Shown piece after piece: positions 42,644-52,040 of a stretch of DNA of 64,000 bases. The notes under the pieces are model-generated. The model did not search any database. It was given only the letters and a program-made list of their open reading frames with translations, and was not told the DNA's origin. This stretch comes from Staphylococcus pettenkoferi (GTDB lineage Bacteria > Bacillota > Bacilli > Staphylococcales > Staphylococcaceae). The stretch covers positions 24,629 through 88,628 of the forward strand of contig NZ_PPRN01000012.1 in NCBI RefSeq assembly GCF_002902685.1, in the 5' to 3' direction. The position numbers were made by a program, and so were the translations under genes. How positions within the stretch are numbered: position 1 is the stretch's first letter; each line of letters begins with the position of its first letter.

Positions 42644-43246
42644 TTAAATCCATCCCTTCTCCATTGCTTTCTTCCAAGCTTCGAAACGATTGTCTACTTC
42701 TAATTTTTCAATAAGTGTAGAGGTATAATTCCGAACCGTCCCATTCGATAAATAGAGTGCTTTCGAAATTTCTTTACTTGAGTGTCCCTTCCCAATTTCT
42801 TTTAACACGAGCTGTTCTTTAGCCGTGAGTGGATTTCTTTCTTTAAACACAGAAGTCATGAGTGAACTACTATACTCTTTCTCTCCATTCATCACTTTAT
42901 ACATCGTCTCCACTAATTCATCTACAGATCGCTCTTTGAGCACATATGCATCGACATCGTTCGCTACTGCCCTTTCAAAGTACCCAGGACGTTTAAATGT
43001 AGTAACAATTATAATATGCGTTGGGATTTCTTGTGCTCTTACTCGACTCAATACATCTAACCCAGAAAGTTGGGGCATTTCTACATCCAATATCGCGATG
43101 TCAGGTAACTGCGCTTCAATTTGTTGCAATGCTTGTGCGCCATCACCCGCTTCTCCCACTACAGAAATATCGTCATGCATTTCAATAAGTTGCACCATTG
43201 CTTGACGCAACATCGTCTGATCCTCAGCTATCGTGATTCGTATCAT
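42644..43246 (-). CDS. NarL/DesR-type response regulator
   Basis: A 200-residue two-domain regulator. The receiver domain has the acidic pocket (Glu8-Asp9), phosphorylation site Asp54 in AILDVEMP, and Lys in the VLKERS loop. The C-terminal LuxR-type helix-turn-helix is KEIGKGHSSKEISKALYLS followed by VRNYTSTLIEKL. It overlaps the kinase gene by 4 bases (ATGA). By gene order it should control the adjacent ABC transporter. Confidence 0.92.
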   Translation of the reverse strand: MIRITIAEDQTMLRQAMVQLIEMHDDISVVGEAGDGAQALQQIEAQLPDIAILDVEMPQLSGLDVLSRVRAQEIPTHIIIVTTFKRPGYFERAVANDVDAYVLKERSVDELVETMYKVMNGEKEYSSSLMTSVFKERNPLTAKEQLVLKEIGKGHSSKEISKALYLSNGTVRNYTSTLIEKLEVDNRFEAWKKAMEKGWI

Positions 43247-44331
43247 AGGCGCTCACCTCGCGGAACTGTAATTTGTACTTTTAGACCCTTGTCATTCGTC
43301 ACTTCAAGGGTGCCATTCACTCTAATCACACGCTGTTCAATACTTTGTAACGTAATACCGCTATCTAGACCACGTCCGTTGTCATGCACTGTTAACGTAA
43401 TCGTCTCTTGGTCTTCTTCTAAACTACAACACACTTTCGTCGCTCCGGAATGCTTGATCACATTATTCAACGCTTCCCTCAAGATCATGGCTAAGATAGA
43501 TTGTTTAGAGGGACTGAGTACGCGCGCTTTCTCCTTATGGGTAAAATGAAATTCAAAATTTGCATTCTCTAATAACATTTCCATTCCCTGTACTTCTTCT
43601 TCAAAAGATTGGATCTTCAAATCATTGATAATATTCCTTACTTTATGTAGCGCTTCTTTAGAAAGTTGATTAACTGCCGCTATCTCTTTCTTCGTTTTAT
43701 CTTTATCTTGATCTATCAATTTCATAGCGAGTTCTGATTTTAAACTGAGGCTCGCAAAGACATGACCTAACGTGTCATGAAGATCCTGACCAATGCGGTT
43801 GCGCTCTTGTTCTGCAATCAAAACGTTGATATGTTGATTCTTCTGTTCAAGTTCTTGTTTCAACTTGCGATTTTTAACCATCCGCTTATTACCGATTAAT
43901 ATCATAACGATAACGACGTAAAACAGAATGAGTGTAAACAAATGTGAGAACTTATAAAAGATTAAAGTAACCGCTAAACAACCACACATCGCTATCAGCA
44001 TCGTAAGAATAAACCATTTTTGAAATTTTTCTTTTACTATAAAAGGAATAAAGAAAGCACTGTAAAAGAAAAATAACGATACTTCAGGTGTCATGCTATA
44101 TACAAAGCTTATCGTCAACATACAATAGACAAGAAAACAACTGTATAATACATAGGTATTCAATATTGGATTACAGATAATCATTAACGAATAAACGATA
44201 CCGAACGTAATGACTAAGATAATATTTAGCCACATCGGGCCACGAGGATGCATGAATAGTCCGATTACGAGCATGAGAAAATATAACAACGAGGACAAGT
44301 GAATGAGACTCGTATTCAGCTTTGCTTTCAT
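43243..44331 (-). CDS. DesK-type sensor histidine kinase
   Basis: A 362-residue HisKA_3 kinase. Five to six membrane helices fill residues 8-147 with almost no extracellular loop, then a coiled-coil linker, the phospho-acceptor His185 in RIGQDLHDTLGH, and an HATPase_c domain with ALNNVIKHSGATKV (N box) and VHDNGRGLDSG. Such intramembrane-sensing kinases detect membrane state or act with an ABC transporter. Coupled by ATGA overlaps to both neighbours. Confidence 0.92.
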   Translation of the reverse strand: MKAKLNTSLIHLSSLLYFLMLVIGLFMHPRGPMWLNIILVITFGIVYSLMIICNPILNTYVLYSCFLVYCMLTISFVYSMTPEVSLFFFYSAFFIPFIVKEKFQKWFILTMLIAMCGCLAVTLIFYKFSHLFTLILFYVVIVMILIGNKRMVKNRKLKQELEQKNQHINVLIAEQERNRIGQDLHDTLGHVFASLSLKSELAMKLIDQDKDKTKKEIAAVNQLSKEALHKVRNIINDLKIQSFEEEVQGMEMLLENANFEFHFTHKEKARVLSPSKQSILAMILREALNNVIKHSGATKVCCSLEEDQETITLTVHDNGRGLDSGITLQSIEQRVIRVNGTLEVTNDKGLKVQITVPRGERL

Positions 44332-45062
44332 TTTGACGCACCTCGTTTTCTTTTCAACAGTAAAGCCATCCCCACAAAGATAACACTATATATTAATAAT
44401 ACTAGCATAGACTGCCAGTTAAAGTGCTCCCCTTTCCCAATATCTAGAGCGATCTGTTTCATGTGATAAGTTGGAGATTTGTAAGCAATGACCTTTAACC
44501 ATTCTGGAAATTGACTCACTGGGAACCACAGACCACCTACCATTGCTAAGACGATATATAAAATATTGCCTAGACTACTCGCTTTTTGTAAATCATTGAC
44601 TTGGGCCAACAGAATACCAATAGATAAAAATAAACTAGCACAAATCCAAAGTGTCAGACCTGAAATTAGCCACTCGCTCATGGACATAGATATATTGCGC
44701 ACAGTAGCAGCAACGATAAAGATCACGACGATTGATAAGGCAAATTGAATCATCGTCTTGAACACTTTCGTCATATAATAAGCAGGATAACTCATACGCG
44801 TGTTAAGTAACTGTTTCTGCCACCCTATTTGGTGCTCTTCTATTAAATCCACAGGAAAGCTCATTAAACAGAAACTGGTTAAACTGAAAGTCACCATACT
44901 ATACATGTATTCTTTATAGAAAATTTCCTGTTGAGCAGAAGGTATATCAATAATTGAAGTGAAGAGTAAGTAGAATACTAATGGCAACAGTATTGATAAT
45001 GCTAAATATACTTTCTTTCGAAATAGCATTCTAATTTCAATACCTAAATATGTTCGTATCAT
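44328..45062 (-). CDS. ABC-2 type transporter permease
   Basis: A 244-residue membrane protein with six hydrophobic helices and the ABC-2 pattern: an N-terminal cytoplasmic start before helix 1, a long outer loop, then helices ending in a positively charged tail KRKRGASK. Partner of the ATPase upstream. Probably exports a lipophilic compound, such as a drug, antimicrobial peptide or lipid; substrate unknown. Overlaps both neighbours by 4 bases. Confidence 0.88.
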   Translation of the reverse strand: MIRTYLGIEIRMLFRKKVYLALSILLPLVFYLLFTSIIDIPSAQQEIFYKEYMYSMVTFSLTSFCLMSFPVDLIEEHQIGWQKQLLNTRMSYPAYYMTKVFKTMIQFALSIVVIFIVAATVRNISMSMSEWLISGLTLWICASLFLSIGILLAQVNDLQKASSLGNILYIVLAMVGGLWFPVSQFPEWLKVIAYKSPTYHMKQIALDIGKGEHFNWQSMLVLLIYSVIFVGMALLLKRKRGASK

Positions 45063-45925
45063 ACGTCTTCCCTCTCTTTATCTTCGTAAAATATTGTTTC
45101 CAATAATGACGCCTTCGTGATTTCTATCTCATTAAGATTAATATGATGTGTCATCAACTCTTTGAGCGTCGTTTCAACGTTATCGGTAGTTATATGTAGT
45201 AATTTGTCTTGCTGGATTGACTTAACTGATTGCAACTGGATTATGTGTTTTGCCCAGCTTTTAGGTACAGATATTACAGAATAATGCTGTGTTTGTTTCA
45301 AATCTTGAGGTGTCGTTTCTATAGTTATGACCCCTTTATCTAAGACGATAATTCGGTCAGCCATGCGTTCGACTTCTTCTATATAATGCGATGTGTAAAA
45401 TATCGTGGTGCCTTGCTGTTTGAGTCTTTCAATAACGTTCCAAAAATGACTGCGCATTTCGACATCCATCGCACTCGTGGGTTCATCCATAATGAGTAAC
45501 TTAGGACGACCAATAATAGCAAGTGCAAAAGCTAATATGCGTTGTTGACCTCCCGAAAGTTGTTTCGCAAATTGATTAAGCTGTTTTTCTGTAAAAAGAG
45601 TAATCTCTTGAAATTGCTTTAAAGAGAAAGGATTTTTAACTATTTTCGCATAAAGATGATATAACTCTTTCACTTTCATTACTTTTGGAAATTGAGAAGT
45701 TTGAAAGAGTATACCTAAATGTTCTTTATCTAGTAAATGTGGTGAATCTCGGATAGTACCTCGGTTTCGTTCCAAATCCCCTATTAGAATATCAGTTAAA
45801 GTTGATTTTCCTGCTCCATTTTTGCCTATGAGTGCCGTACATTCACCGCTAGGTATGTTAAATTTCACGTCTTTTAGCACTTGCTTTTTCTGAAAACCTT
45901 TTTCTAAATGTTTTACTTCAATCAT
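45059..45925 (-). CDS. ABC transporter ATPase
   Basis: First gene of the four-gene cassette. A 288-residue ATPase with Walker A GKNGAGKST (residues 34-42), signature LSGGQQR, and Walker B LLIMDEPTSAMD; the C-terminal ~80 residues extend past the nucleotide domain as in drug/lantibiotic-exporter ATPases. A strong ribosome site GGAGGAGG precedes the ATG. Gene order (ATPase, permease, kinase, regulator) is that of Bacillus yvfRSTU-like systems. Confidence 0.9.
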   Translation of the reverse strand: MIEVKHLEKGFQKKQVLKDVKFNIPSGECTALIGKNGAGKSTLTDILIGDLERNRGTIRDSPHLLDKEHLGILFQTSQFPKVMKVKELYHLYAKIVKNPFSLKQFQEITLFTEKQLNQFAKQLSGGQQRILAFALAIIGRPKLLIMDEPTSAMDVEMRSHFWNVIERLKQQGTTIFYTSHYIEEVERMADRIIVLDKGVITIETTPQDLKQTQHYSVISVPKSWAKHIIQLQSVKSIQQDKLLHITTDNVETTLKELMTHHINLNEIEITKASLLETIFYEDKEREDV

Positions 45926-45949
45926 GGACCTACCTCCTCCACTGGTGAT

Positions 45950-46024
45950 ACTTCAATATTACAAATCCTCTAGGAATTGCAGTAGTAGAGGATGTCATCA
46001 CTTCAATGTGACAAATGTCACATT
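45950..46024. promoter_or_regulatory. Duplicated palindromic operator upstream of the ABC/two-component cassette
   Basis: A perfect 20-bp palindrome AATGTGACA-aa-TGTCACATT spans 46005-46024. The 17-mer ACTTCAATGTGACAAAT (46000-46016) recurs as ACTTCAATATTACAAAT (45950-45966; 15 of 17 identical) exactly 50 bases away. Outer arms CACTTCA (45999-46005) and TGAAGTG (46035-46041) add dyad symmetry. LuxR-type regulators bind such paired dyads, so this is the natural candidate for binding by the cassette's own regulator; it may also affect the divergent GNAT gene. Confidence 0.65.
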
Positions 46025-46096
46025 CTAAGGATTCTGAAGTGAATTCTCAGATATAATAAGATATAATTGCTTTTAAAACTTCAAGGTGGGAATAAC

Positions 46097-46519
46097 ATGT
46101 TCAAAAAAGTGACGACTAAAGAAGAATTATCGGATGCATTTTCAATAAGAAGAGAAGTATTTGTGCACGAGCAAGGTGTATCAATCGAAAATGAACTCGA
46201 TTCATACGAAGAGGTCGCGACACATATCGTGGGTTATGCCGAGAATGGAGCGCCCTTCGCAGTCGCGCGCTTTCGACCTTACGAAGATGCAGCTAAAGTT
46301 GAACGTGTAGCGATTAAATCATCCTATAGACAAGGCGGTAATGGCAGACAGCTGATGCAGTTTGTAGAGGAAGTTGCGCAGAAAGAGGGTTATTCAACAT
46401 TGGTGCTCAATGCACAGTGTCAGGCTGAACATTTCTATCGATCTTTAGGTTATGAGGCTGAGGGTGAAGTATTTTTAGAGGAAAATATTGAGCATATACG
46501 TATGACAAAGCATATTTAA
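46097..46519 (+). CDS. GNAT family N-acetyltransferase
   Basis: A 140-residue acetyltransferase with the acetyl-CoA signature VERVAIKSSYRQGGNGRQLM and the C-terminal motif FYRSLGYEAEGEVFLEENIEH. It resembles YjcF/ElaA-type small GNATs. The start at 46097 follows AAGGTGGG. Substrate unknown. The S. aureus gene upstream of atl is of the same family. Confidence 0.85.
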   Translation: MFKKVTTKEELSDAFSIRREVFVHEQGVSIENELDSYEEVATHIVGYAENGAPFAVARFRPYEDAAKVERVAIKSSYRQGGNGRQLMQFVEEVAQKEGYSTLVLNAQCQAEHFYRSLGYEAEGEVFLEENIEHIRMTKHI

Positions 46520-46578
46520 ACAGTGATTATACACTTTGTCTTCAAGTTGTAATGAAAATATAATATATCTGATATTTT

Positions 46579-46628
46579 AAGCGTAGGCACGCGTAATTCA
46601 ATTATATTATGTGTCGACTACGCTTTTT
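46579..46628 (+). terminator. Terminator of the GNAT gene
   Basis: AAGCGTAG (46579-46586) pairs with CTACGCTT (46618-46625), with inner GCAC/GTGT pairing, and is followed by a T-run. Confidence 0.75.
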
Positions 46629-46726
46629 AACATTACTTTTATATTACAATCCAGTGAAATTCAAGATTTTACACATACTCCGTATTATAATGTATTTAAA
46701 TTTTGTATACATAAAGGAGTAGTTAT

Positions 46727-49700
46727 ATGGCTAATTTAAAGTTTAAATTCAAAGTGCCTTCAATCATTGCGTTAACGTTAGCAGGTACAGCTTTGACTAC
46801 ACATCACGCTCATGCGGCTGAAAAAACACAAGATCAAACTTCAAATTCTAATGTTCTTGACGACCAGCACGCATTAGATCAATCAAAAGAAATTAAAGAT
46901 GAAATCAGTAACCCGACGACAAATATTTCAGAGACACAAGTTTATCAAGATCCTTCTATTGTGAAAGCGCCTGAAACAGCAGATACAGAAGCGTACGACT
47001 CTCATTTAGATTCGCTTTATCATACTGCAGATAATGAAACTGAGGTGCAAGACGTGACTTCAGACGAAATTTCACAAGGGACTGACGCTCAACAAGATGC
47101 ACAAGCTTCTCAAGATACTCAAAGCAAAGATACAAATGTACAAAGTAGCGAATCAGATAATCAAAGTGATGATGTGAATGCGCAAGATCATGAAGCGAAC
47201 GCACAAGATGACACAGTAGCGACTACAGAAACGTTGGATCAAACGCCTGCCGAAGAAACAACACAAGATAATGAGACTAATACTGCAGAGACTGATCAAG
47301 CCTTATCTAACAACGAAACTGTATCAGAAGATGCGACAACTTCAACTGACGCAGCACAAGACGATGCTATTGAAACGCCTGTAACTACTCTTGATAACGA
47401 AGAAGTAGCTCAATCCGCTACTGATGTTCAAAAGGATCAAACTTCAGTAACTACTGACGCAACCGCTTCTACTATGGAGCAAGATAGTACAGAAGCTTCT
47501 TCAAATGCTATCGAACAAGCTCAAGATATCGCTAAACACTCTGCTACTGAAGATCAACAAGGTAAAGCAGAATCAACAGTATCAGGAGAAAATAATCACA
47601 ATATTGTTGATAAAGCGAACACTTCAAGTGCGCAAGATGTTGCACAAACTCAAGCACAACACGATGTAGACAATACAGATACAGAAACAGATGCTGCCGC
47701 TAAAACAGCTTCAGTTCAAGACTCAGATGTAACACAATCAGATAGCGAACACGCGCAAGCGACTACAGTATCTTCAAGCAATGATGCGAAATCAGCAGAC
47801 TCAGAAGCATCTGCTACTAGCCCATCCTCATCTGACGATAACTCAGATGTAGCTAAAGCTAATGAAGACCTTACACATGCCACACCAACTGATGCGGCAC
47901 ATGCTAAACGTACGCTAACGCCAGCTCAAATTACTGCAGCACCTGACAAACAAGGCGTAGTCGAAGGTCATTACCAAGCAGATCATGCACATTTTGTAGA
48001 GGACGAGGTTACAGAAGCGACAACGTCATCCGATGAAGACGAAAGTAATCTTGCTGATGCAACACCAACTGACAAAGCACATGAACACCATACGTTAACA
48101 GCGGCTCAAGTGACAGCCTCACCTCATAAACAAGAGGAAGTGGAACGTCATTTTGAAGAAGTTCAAGCGAAATATGTCGCTTCCGATGATGCAGAAGAAA
48201 TTCCAACTCGTACGTCAACATTCAGAGCAGCTTCTAAAGCACCGAAGTTGAAATTGCCGAAGTATGCACCTAAAGTGAATTCTTCAATCAATAATTACAT
48301 CCGTAGCAAGAACTATAAAGTACCAACGTACGAGCAAAGTATCGCGAGTTATTTACCTCAATTTAACTATCGCTATGGTAAACCTGAAGGTATCGTGATG
48401 CATGATACAGCCAACGATTCTTCTACGATAGATGGCGAAGTTAACTTCATGAAGAATAACTATAGTCTTGCGTTCGTACATGCCTATGTCGATGGTAACC
48501 GTATTATCGAAACGGCTAACACGGACTACGGCGCTTGGGGTGCAGGCCCTGTTGCCAACCAACGTTTTATCCACGTTGAGCTTGTCCACACACATGACTA
48601 TGACTCATTCGCACGTTCAATCAATAACTATGCGGATTATGCAGCAACGAACCTACTTTACTATGGTTTGAAACCGGATAGCGCTGAATATGATGGTCAA
48701 GGTACAGTTTGGACACACCGTTCTGTAAGTAACTACCTAGGTGGTACAGATCACGTCGATCCACATGGTTACCTTGCAATGCACAACTATTCTTATGATG
48801 AGCTTTATGATTTAATTTATGAAAAATATTTAATTAAAACGAACAAAGTCGCACCTTGGGGAACTGCAAGCTCAGGTACAACGACACAACCGTCTAAACC
48901 TTCACCAAGTCAACCTAACCCATCTACTTCAACAGGTAAACAAGGTACACTGTCAGTAAATGCAAACAGTGGTGTTGCACGTATCAATAACACTAACAAA
49001 GGTTTATACACAACGGTTTATGATCAAAAAGGTAAAAAAGCGACACAAACGAACCAAACATTGAAAGTGACTAAGGCCGCTTCACTTGGTTCAGAAAAAT
49101 TCTACCTCGTTTCTGATTACAACAAAGGCAATTTGATCGGTTGGATTCATCAGAACGATGTGAACTACAACAAAGCAGGCGCAACCAAATCAGTTAATCA
49201 AACATACAAAGTGAAATCTGGCGAAACACTTTACCTCGTTCCTTGGGGTACGTCAGCTCAAAAAGCAGGTACAGTATCTGGTAAAGGTCTCCAATCATTT
49301 AAAGCTACGAAACAACAAGTGATTGGTTCAACACCTTATATTTACGGTACAGTAAACAAACTTTCTGGTTGGATTAGTGCATCACATTTAACAAGTACAG
49401 CAACAGCGCAGCCTAAACCAGTACAACCGAAACCGAAAGCACCTGCTGCGTCAGCGAAGCTCGTCGTTACACCATTAACGAACGCGCAAGGTACAGTAGC
49501 TAAATCTAATCATGGCCTTTACACAACTGTTTACGATCAAAGCGGCGTTCAGAAGTCATATCTTAACGGCAAGACATATCAGTTAACGAAGAAAGCAACT
49601 TTAGGTCAGAAGTCATTCTACCTTTTAACTGATAAGAATACGAATATCGGTTGGATGTTAACAAGTGATGTGGCTTACAAAGATACAACACCTAAGAACG

Positions 49701-51145
49701 TGACGACTGCTGTAAGTAAGATCGGTCAAGTTAAAGCGAATAACTCAGGTATTCGTGCAACTGTCTTTGATCCAGTTGGTAAAAAAGCGAACGTTTATGG
49801 CGGCAAAACTTTTACTATTACAAAACAACGCACACAAGGCAACCAAACTTATGTCTTATTACAGAATGAGCGTCAAAACACACCAAACGGTTGGCTCAAC
49901 GCGAAAGATATTCAATTGAAAAACTTAAGCAAACCAACTGCAGCAAAAGGTCAATACACGATTAATCCATCAACGCAAGGTCTCTACTCTATTCCTTGGG
50001 GTACGAATAAACAGTTGCTGGATAATTTGAAACAAGCTCACAACAGTATCTTTAACGTATCGAAATCAATTAAAGTGGATAATAACGCCTACCTTTACGG
50101 AACGACGAACAATAAGACAGGTTGGATTAACAGCAAAGACTTAACTCCTGTGAAAGCAACTGCACAAAGTGGAAAAGTGGTTACGAAAGAAGCTGCTGCA
50201 AGTAAGACAACGCCATTCTCATATGAATTTGTCGTAACGAATAAGAATGGTCTCTACTACAGCTCACCGACTGCAAAGAACGGCACAGCACTCACTGGCG
50301 CTTATGCAAGTATCTTTAAAGTCATCGAACAACAAACGGTGAATGGTGTGACTTGGTATCATGGTAAGCTTTCAAACGGTAAACTCGTGTGGATCAAGGC
50401 GTCTGACTTAAGTAAAGCGTTAGTGAAATACTACCGCTCCAACATGACACTTGATCAAGCTGCGAAATTACAGTATAACTTGGCTTACCGTCCACAAGTG
50501 CAACACGTTCCAGGTAAATGGACGAATGCTTCACTTGCTGAAATCAAGGCAGCGATGGACTCTGATAAACTCGCTAAAGATGATACTCAGAAATATCAAT
50601 TCTTAAGACTCGATATGGCTCAGAATCTATCAGTTGCTTCACTCAACAAATTACTTGCTGGTAAAGGTATTCTTGAAGGCCAAGGTGAAGCTTTCAGTGA
50701 AGCTGCGAAGATGTACAATATCAATGAAATTTATCTTATTTCACATGCCCTACTTGAAACAGGCAACGGTACTTCTACCCTCGCAAATGGTGGTAACGTG
50801 GTCAATAATAAAGTGGTCACTACAGGTAAGAAGTACTACAACATGTTCGGTATTGGTGCAGTAGACAGTGATGCACTTCGCGGAGGTTTCAATTATGCGA
50901 AACAAGCAGGTTGGGATACAGTGAAGAAAGCGATTGTTGGCGGTGCGCATTTCATCGCTGGCCGTTACATTCACGAGGGTCAGAATACGTTGTATAAAAT
51001 GCGTTGGAACCCTGCCAAACCAGGTACGCATCAATATGCAACTGATATTGGATGGGCAAAACAAAATGCTATCCGCATTAAGTCATTCTACGATCAGATC
51101 AAACAAACTGGTAAATACTTTGATATCAGTACGTATCAAAAATAG
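46727..51145 (+). CDS. atl: Bifunctional autolysin (amidase / endo-beta-N-acetylglucosaminidase)
   Basis: The major staphylococcal autolysin, secreted and cleaved into two murein hydrolases. In order: signal peptide to about residue 29 (ending HAHA); an acidic Ser/Thr/Asp/Gln-rich propeptide to about 500; Amidase_2 domain (about 505-708; zinc His559 in GIVMHDTAND, and TDHVDPHGY); six GW modules in three pairs (about 710-1240); and the glucosaminidase domain (about 1245-1472) with catalytic Glu1344 in ISHALLETGNGTS. At 1472 residues it is longer than S. aureus Atl (about 1256) mostly because of the propeptide, which holds a 60-residue tandem repeat. A TATAAT (46686-46691) and ribosome site AAAGGAG lie upstream. 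Confidence 0.97.
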   Translation: MANLKFKFKVPSIIALTLAGTALTTHHAHAAEKTQDQTSNSNVLDDQHALDQSKEIKDEISNPTTNISETQVYQDPSIVKAPETADTEAYDSHLDSLYHTADNETEVQDVTSDEISQGTDAQQDAQASQDTQSKDTNVQSSESDNQSDDVNAQDHEANAQDDTVATTETLDQTPAEETTQDNETNTAETDQALSNNETVSEDATTSTDAAQDDAIETPVTTLDNEEVAQSATDVQKDQTSVTTDATASTMEQDSTEASSNAIEQAQDIAKHSATEDQQGKAESTVSGENNHNIVDKANTSSAQDVAQTQAQHDVDNTDTETDAAAKTASVQDSDVTQSDSEHAQATTVSSSNDAKSADSEASATSPSSSDDNSDVAKANEDLTHATPTDAAHAKRTLTPAQITAAPDKQGVVEGHYQADHAHFVEDEVTEATTSSDEDESNLADATPTDKAHEHHTLTAAQVTASPHKQEEVERHFEEVQAKYVASDDAEEIPTRTSTFRAASKAPKLKLPKYAPKVNSSINNYIRSKNYKVPTYEQSIASYLPQFNYRYGKPEGIVMHDTANDSSTIDGEVNFMKNNYSLAFVHAYVDGNRIIETANTDYGAWGAGPVANQRFIHVELVHTHDYDSFARSINNYADYAATNLLYYGLKPDSAEYDGQGTVWTHRSVSNYLGGTDHVDPHGYLAMHNYSYDELYDLIYEKYLIKTNKVAPWGTASSGTTTQPSKPSPSQPNPSTSTGKQGTLSVNANSGVARINNTNKGLYTTVYDQKGKKATQTNQTLKVTKAASLGSEKFYLVSDYNKGNLIGWIHQNDVNYNKAGATKSVNQTYKVKSGETLYLVPWGTSAQKAGTVSGKGLQSFKATKQQVIGSTPYIYGTVNKLSGWISASHLTSTATAQPKPVQPKPKAPAASAKLVVTPLTNAQGTVAKSNHGLYTTVYDQSGVQKSYLNGKTYQLTKKATLGQKSFYLLTDKNTNIGWMLTSDVAYKDTTPKNVTTAVSKIGQVKANNSGIRATVFDPVGKKANVYGGKTFTITKQRTQGNQTYVLLQNERQNTPNGWLNAKDIQLKNLSKPTAAKGQYTINPSTQGLYSIPWGTNKQLLDNLKQAHNSIFNVSKSIKVDNNAYLYGTTNNKTGWINSKDLTPVKATAQSGKVVTKEAAASKTTPFSYEFVVTNKNGLYYSSPTAKNGTALTGAYASIFKVIEQQTVNGVTWYHGKLSNGKLVWIKASDLSKALVKYYRSNMTLDQAAKLQYNLAYRPQVQHVPGKWTNASLAEIKAAMDSDKLAKDDTQKYQFLRLDMAQNLSVASLNKLLAGKGILEGQGEAFSEAAKMYNINEIYLISHALLETGNGTSTLANGGNVVNNKVVTTGKKYYNMFGIGAVDSDALRGGFNYAKQAGWDTVKKAIVGGAHFIAGRYIHEGQNTLYKMRWNPAKPGTHQYATDIGWAKQNAIRIKSFYDQIKQTGKYFDISTYQK
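47878..48237 (+). repeat. 180-base tandem repeat within the atl propeptide
   Basis: Two adjacent 60-residue units share the pattern ATPTDxAH, then TLTxAQxTAxPxKQxxVExH. The matching nucleotide block ACACCAACTGA starts at 47882 and 48062, exactly 180 bases apart. The units have diverged, so the duplication is old. Confidence 0.75.
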
Positions 51146-51183
51146 TTTGTTCGATTGAATTCAATGAAATAAATCATAAACTT

Positions 51184-51226
51184 AACCCTTCAGTCATTGC
51201 TTAATCGTAATGATTGAAGGGTTTTA
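51184..51226 (+). terminator. atl terminator
   Basis: A 15-bp stem AACCCTTCAGTCATT (51184-51198) with AATGATTGAAGGGTT (51209-51223; one G-U pair), followed by TTATT. Confidence 0.88.
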
Positions 51227-51341
51227 TTAAGTGGTTTTTATTTTTTAACGTTGAGTATCGTGTAAACCATATGGTGAAGCGACTTGGTTAACCGAGGAAT
51301 GAATAGCCTCAATGACTTACAAGATAATGACCTATCGTTTT

Positions 51342-51770
51342 TTATTCAGCATCATCAGCTTGATCACTATCACTCAACTTTGCTAACAATGTCGCGAATA
51401 GGGCTTGCTCATCTACAGTTAATTTCTGAGCCCGCACTTCAAGGAGTGAGATACGCGCTTCATTAATTTGGCGTACAAGTTCTAGACCTCTTTCAGTGAG
51501 CAATAAATCTTTTCGTCGCATGTCTACTGGAGACGTCTGACTTTTCACGTAATCGAGACGACGTAGTTTCTTAATCCAACGCGACACCAACGATTGCTCT
51601 CTGTGCAACTTATTTGTAATGGTATGTTGAGACATCATTTGTTGCGGATATAGTAATCTTAATATGACAAACTGCTCATGAGATAAATCGACTTTACTAC
51701 CTATTCGCTGACTCACAAGTTCCAAATCTTCATTTAAAGAAGTAATGATTGTTTCGAGTTGTTTGTACAT
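51342..51770 (-). CDS. MarR family transcriptional regulator
   Basis: A 142-residue winged-helix regulator. The recognition region is MSQHTITNKLHREQSLVSRW followed by LRRLDYVKSQTSPVDMRRKDL (wing), as in MarR proteins. No cysteine is present, so a thiol switch is excluded; ligand sensing is more likely. Divergent from an acyltransferase gene, with a palindrome between them that is a plausible common operator. A MarR-like gene holds the same place next to atl in S. aureus. Confidence 0.85.
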   Translation of the reverse strand: MYKQLETIITSLNEDLELVSQRIGSKVDLSHEQFVILRLLYPQQMMSQHTITNKLHREQSLVSRWIKKLRRLDYVKSQTSPVDMRRKDLLLTERGLELVRQINEARISLLEVRAQKLTVDEQALFATLLAKLSDSDQADDAE

Positions 51771-51972
51771 TTGTTGTCCTCTCTTATTTAAGTTCTATCT
51801 GTAGCGATGCACTGGGAGTCGGAAACGCTCGATATAGATATTATCTTAAGGGAACTCGCGAACCGCCACCACTTTCACTACATGATGTAATGCTACACTT
51901 ATACTGAATTTAAAAATATTATACGTTTCTCGCTCATTAAATACAAACGATTTTACCACAATAATGCGATAT

Positions 51973-51999
51973 TGTTGCATTAGCAACACTTTGTATAAT
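51973..51999 (+). promoter_or_regulatory. Palindromic candidate operator and -10 of the acyltransferase gene
   Basis: TGTTGC-atta-GCAACA (51973-51988) is a perfect 6-bp-arm palindrome containing TTGC-N4-GCAA, a shape common for MarR-family sites. It lies six bases before TATAAT (51994-51999), i.e. over the -35 region of the plus-strand promoter. Confidence 0.5.
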
Positions 52000-52040
52000 A
52001 AATTATTAGATGTTATAAATTTTTTGAAGGAGCTAAATTT

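Noticed and set aside
46130..48240. Atl propeptide region as a separate surface-protein gene
   Set aside because: It is one continuous frame with signal peptide and both hydrolase domains; low-complexity propeptides are normal for Atl.
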